Shown here: one piece after another, positions 60,993-64,000 of the stretch | Position numbering within the stretch: position 1 is the stretch's first letter | How the letters are laid out: each line of letters begins with the position of its first letter | DNA from: Pontibacterium sp049603715 | Lineage (GTDB): Bacteria > Pseudomonadota > Gammaproteobacteria > Pseudomonadales > Balneatricaceae | Length of the DNA stretch: 64,000 bases | Direction: 5' to 3' | Assembly (NCBI GenBank): GCA_049603715.1 | Contig: JBMYSW010000002.1 | Location: 62,001 to 126,000, forward strand | Notes under the pieces: generated by a model | The model's database searches: none | The model's input: only the letters and a program-made list of their open reading frames with translations | What the model was told of the DNA's origin: nothing | Position numbers and translations under genes: made by a program

Positions 60993-62171
60993 ATGACCAC
61001 ATCCTCTCGTGCTGTAAAAGCAAAAAATACCAAGCCAACCGCTAAGCGTGCCAGTAAGGCTCAACTGCAAAAAAAGTCCCAAGCCAAGCAGAGCGAAGCT
61101 ATTGTCTCTGATAAAGGCTTGCACCCGCGTAACCCTCATAACGGGGGTTATGACTTTACAGCCTTATGTGCCGCGTCACCGCTTTTAACGCCCTTTGTCA
61201 TCGAGCAAAAGGGCCACAAAACCATCGACTTTAGCGATGCGCAGGCGGTCAAAGCGCTTAACCAAGCGCTGTTAGCGCATTATTACCAAATTTACTTTTG
61301 GGATATTCCCCAAGGTTACCTGTGCCCGCCGATTCCCGGTCGCTTAGATAACCTCTTGTATTTGGGTGATTTGCTTTCTGTTACAGGGCACCTCGAAAGC
61401 TCTGAAGGTGTGCGCTCTCTCACATCTTCAATATCAAAGAAAGGCATTTCACACCTACAGCTATCGCCACAAGGCGAAAATGCCAAGGTGCCTGCGGGCA
61501 AAAAAGTAAGAGCGTTAGACGTGGGCATGGGCGCTAACTGTGTGTTCCCAATGTTGGGCCATGCCACTTACGGTTGGCGTTTTGTTGGCTCAGACATTAA
61601 CCCAGTGGCAATCTCCCAAGCCAAGTTGCTAAGTCGCAGTAACCCTAAAATGCGCGATACCCTAAAGCCACGTTTGCAAAGTAACTCCGCCAATATTTTT
61701 ACCGGTGTGGTAACGCCGCAAGACCGCTTTGACATCACTCTGTGCAACCCGCCGTTCCATACATCCGAGGCGCAAGCCACTGCAGGCAGTGCTCGTAAGG
61801 TCGCTAACCTCTCTAAAGCCAAAAGTGCGAAAGGTAAAAGCACTCAAGGTGATAAACCTTCGCTGAACTTTGGCGGCCAGGCCGCAGAGCTTTGGTGCGA
61901 AGGCGGCGAAGTAGCGTTTATCAAAAACATGATTGGAGAAAGCCAAGACGTGGCAGGGCAGGTACTTTGGTTTAGTACCCTTGTGTCCAAAAAAGACAGC
62001 TTGTCACCGCTCTACAAAGCTCTTGCCGAGGTCGAACCGGCCGCTGTGGTGACTATACCAATGCAGCAAGGCAACAAACAGGCGCGTTTATTGGCATGGA
62101 CTTTCTTCCCGCAAGAAGAGCAGCAAGAATGGCGCGAGCAATTTTGGGGTGAGGCGCTCACCGAGGAATAA
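60993..62171 (+). CDS. rlmF: 23S rRNA (adenine(1618)-N6)-methyltransferase
   Basis: A 392-residue Rossmann methyltransferase modifying A1618 of 23S rRNA. Diagnostic segments: LHPRNPHNGGYDF, FWDIPQGYLCPPIPGR, SAM motif LDVGMGANCVFPM and catalytic CNPPFHTS. A basic, Lys/Ala-rich N-terminal extension (~1-35) is present, as is common. It follows sbcC by 44 bases. Confidence 0.93.
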   Translation: MTTSSRAVKAKNTKPTAKRASKAQLQKKSQAKQSEAIVSDKGLHPRNPHNGGYDFTALCAASPLLTPFVIEQKGHKTIDFSDAQAVKALNQALLAHYYQIYFWDIPQGYLCPPIPGRLDNLLYLGDLLSVTGHLESSEGVRSLTSSISKKGISHLQLSPQGENAKVPAGKKVRALDVGMGANCVFPMLGHATYGWRFVGSDINPVAISQAKLLSRSNPKMRDTLKPRLQSNSANIFTGVVTPQDRFDITLCNPPFHTSEAQATAGSARKVANLSKAKSAKGKSTQGDKPSLNFGGQAAELWCEGGEVAFIKNMIGESQDVAGQVLWFSTLVSKKDSLSPLYKALAEVEPAAVVTIPMQQGNKQARLLAWTFFPQEEQQEWREQFWGEALTEE

Positions 62172-62308
62172 GCCTCGCGTGTGCTCGGCGCTCTAAAGTG
62201 GCCGTTCATAATTGAAATATCTTTGGCGTTAGCTGTTGCTATGCTCGCGGGCAAGGCTTGCTTCGTTGTCTTTGGGCGACAAAGTAAGCGTTTGCTCGCT
62301 CATTGTTA

Positions 62309-63472
62309 ATGGACCCTGCCATGTTTACCTACGCCTTCGATGACTCTAGCTGCCCGCAACCGGGCACATATTTCCAACTGACCTCGCAAGATATGGGCTT
62401 GCCCGAAGGCGTGCCTATCGCTATGACCCGCACGCAACTGCAAGGTGGCAAGCAGCAAGGGGTCGAGCTTGTGACCCTTACGGTGGGTGCCATGTGTTTG
62501 CGCATTGTACCCACGCGCGGCCTAGGCGTACTCGATGTCACGGTAAATGGCGTGCGCTTTGGTTGGGATTCGCCGGTGAAAGAGGTGGTAAACCCAGCGT
62601 TTATTAACCAAGAAGTTGGTGGCGGCTTAGGCTGGCTAGAAGGTTTTAACGAAATGCTGGTGCGCTGTGGTTATGAGTGGTCTGGGCATCCAGGCGAAGA
62701 CCGTGGTCAGTTTTTATCGTTGCATGGGCGAGTGCAAAACACTCCTGCGTCTCAGGTGGTGTTAACCGTCGAACAACAGCCTCCTTATCGTGTCAGCTTA
62801 TCTGGGCGAGTGGACGAAAAACGCTTTAAGCAAGTCGACTTTGAAACCCAAATGACCCTTATTATGACGCCGGATAAACCTGAGTTAACAGTAAAAGATC
62901 GCTTAACCAATCAGGGCGACTACGAAAAAGAATACCAAGTGATTTATCACAATAACTTTGGGTCGCCAGTGTTAGAGAAGGGTGCGCGCGTTGAGCTGGC
63001 AGCGCATGACGTATCACCCTTTAACGAACAAGCAAAAGCGGGCTTGGCCCAGTGGCAGGAAGTAAACGCGCCCACAAAAGGCTTTGATGAGCAGGTGTTT
63101 AACATTAAACCCAAGGCTGACGCCCAAGGCGAGTCAGTCGCCATGCTGTTTAATCAAAGTAAAGACAAGGGCGTGGCGGTGTCTTATTCGCTTAAACAGC
63201 TTCCTGTTTTTACCTTTTGGAAAAACACCGATACCTTAAAACAAGGTTATGTGATCGGCCTAGAGCCCGGCACCAGTTACGCCTACAACCGCCGCTATCA
63301 GCGCGCTTTAGGTTTGGTGCCGACCATTGGTGCGGGCGAGTCGAGAGACTTTGATTTGACCTTTTCGTTTTTAACCTCAGGGGCCGAAGTGGCCACTCAA
63401 CGCGCACGTATCGCTGCGATTCAAGGCGATGAAGTAATTGTTCACCGAAGTGAGCCCTTGGTTGTGCTTTAA
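62309..63472 (+). CDS. DUF4432 aldose-epimerase-like protein
   Basis: About 387 residues of the galactose-mutarotase-like beta-sandwich superfamily (DUF4432): RIVPTRGLGVLDV, FGWDSPVKEVVNP, WLEGFNEMLVRCGYEW, HGRVQNTPA and YHNNFGSP. The sugar substrate is not known. No start has a strong ribosome site; ATG 62309, ATG 62321 and TTG 62303 are all possible. Confidence 0.82.
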   Translation: MDPAMFTYAFDDSSCPQPGTYFQLTSQDMGLPEGVPIAMTRTQLQGGKQQGVELVTLTVGAMCLRIVPTRGLGVLDVTVNGVRFGWDSPVKEVVNPAFINQEVGGGLGWLEGFNEMLVRCGYEWSGHPGEDRGQFLSLHGRVQNTPASQVVLTVEQQPPYRVSLSGRVDEKRFKQVDFETQMTLIMTPDKPELTVKDRLTNQGDYEKEYQVIYHNNFGSPVLEKGARVELAAHDVSPFNEQAKAGLAQWQEVNAPTKGFDEQVFNIKPKADAQGESVAMLFNQSKDKGVAVSYSLKQLPVFTFWKNTDTLKQGYVIGLEPGTSYAYNRRYQRALGLVPTIGAGESRDFDLTFSFLTSGAEVATQRARIAAIQGDEVIVHRSEPLVVL

Positions 63473-63620
63473 GGCTTAAATCACACTGTAATTTTCGGTG
63501 CATTGTTAAATAAAAATAAACACTGAGTTCACGCCGATGAGCCGTTAATTAGGCTGTAGGCCACTGTTTTAGCCAAAGTTGAAGGTTATACTTTGGCCAA
63601 GAATTTAACGGAGGTGAACA

Positions 63621-64000
63621 ATGCAACAAGGTTTGGTAACGTCTTTAGCGCCCATCGTTTATTTACCCCATGGCGGCGGCCCGCTGCCATTGATGGGTGA
63701 GCCAGGCCATGCGGAGCTGACGGCGTTTTTGTCTGGTTTAGGTGATGACCTTGCTAAACTAAAACAGCAAGGTGACCAACCTTGGAAGCCACAAGCGATC
63801 TTGGTAGTGAGCGCCCACTGGGAAACACGCACGCCTAAGGTCACCTCCGGCAAGGCCCCACGCCTTATTTACGACTACTCCGGCTTTGGCGCAGCATCCT
63901 ACAACATCCAATACCCAGCGCCGGGCGCGCCTGACTTAGCCAATGAACTGGTGAGCTTGTTAGGCGAACAAGGCATTGAAGTAACTGCCGATGCTGAACG
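63621..64000 (+). CDS. YgiD-like class III extradiol dioxygenase, truncated by window edge
   Basis: The first 126 residues of a LigB/DODA-type dioxygenase: YLPHGGGPLPLMGEPGH with an iron/zinc-ligand His, ILVVSAHWETRTP with a second ligand His, and YDYSGFGAASYNIQYPAPG. The reaction would be extradiol cleavage of a catechol such as DOPA, but bacterial substrates are uncertain. GGAGGT precedes the ATG. The 3' end lies beyond the window. Confidence 0.88.
   Translation, partial: MQQGLVTSLAPIVYLPHGGGPLPLMGEPGHAELTAFLSGLGDDLAKLKQQGDQPWKPQAILVVSAHWETRTPKVTSGKAPRLIYDYSGFGAASYNIQYPAPGAPDLANELVSLLGEQGIEVTADAE

Overview
The window reads as chromosomal DNA of a free-living, probably marine gammaproteobacterium. 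The evidence is a cytochrome bd operon with the CydX small subunit and the CydDC exporter, a zrg-type zinc-uptake operon behind a recognisable Zur box, PpnN, RlmF, SbcCD, TrhO, a bactofilin/M23 pair, a LuxP-like binding protein and several c-di-GMP enzymes. I cannot name the genus. Most genes are core functions packed into short operons. The first ~8 kb is visibly more AT-rich than the rest and looks like an accessory, defence-type island.

Layout: 0-8 kb holds an unusual two-gene signalling pair (a MORC/Hsp90-like GHKL ATPase fused to a histidine-kinase-like core, and a receiver-domain protein with a large uncharacterised C-terminus), then a MazEF module and an AbiEi/AbiEii module. Three 41-bp palindromic elements of identical architecture lie here: two at the abiE promoter and one orphan copy upstream of mazEF. 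8-16 kb: a small membrane peptide gene, cydDC, galM, azlCD and pyrC. 16-20 kb: a four-gene zrg-type zinc operon with a His-rich ZrgA, followed by DinJ/YafQ. 20-24 kb: cydABX and a GbsR/MarR-family regulator; the same palindrome sits in front of both the regulator and cydA. 24-30 kb: a GrxA-type glutaredoxin, an SH3/coiled-coil membrane protein, an MscS channel and an SLC5-type transporter that ends after its STAC-like and coiled-coil regions with no kinase.

30-38 kb: 5-oxoprolinase genes (pxpA and a pxpB-pxpC fusion), then a sugar-type binding protein overlapping a membrane GGDEF-EAL protein, divergent from a LuxP-like binding protein; yidD follows. 38-50 kb: PIN-PhoH, ppnN, the overlapping M23 peptidase and bactofilin, a class II glutamine amidotransferase, a degenerate AMP-binding enzyme, several unrecognised proteins, an M42-like peptidase and ogt. 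50-64 kb: a small outer-membrane protein, a PAS-kinase / receiver / receiver-GGDEF-EAL module, trhO, sbcDC, rlmF, a DUF4432 epimerase-like protein, and the start of a YgiD-like dioxygenase cut by the window edge.

The best candidate for an undescribed system is the GHKL/receiver pair at 170-4938, because of its architecture, intact phosphorelay-type residues and toxin-antitoxin neighbours. Next are the shared 41-bp operator, the autoregulatory GbsR-cyd circuit and the binding-protein/c-di-GMP locus at 32.4-37.6 kb. No rRNA, tRNA, CRISPR array, integrase or insertion sequence was recognised.
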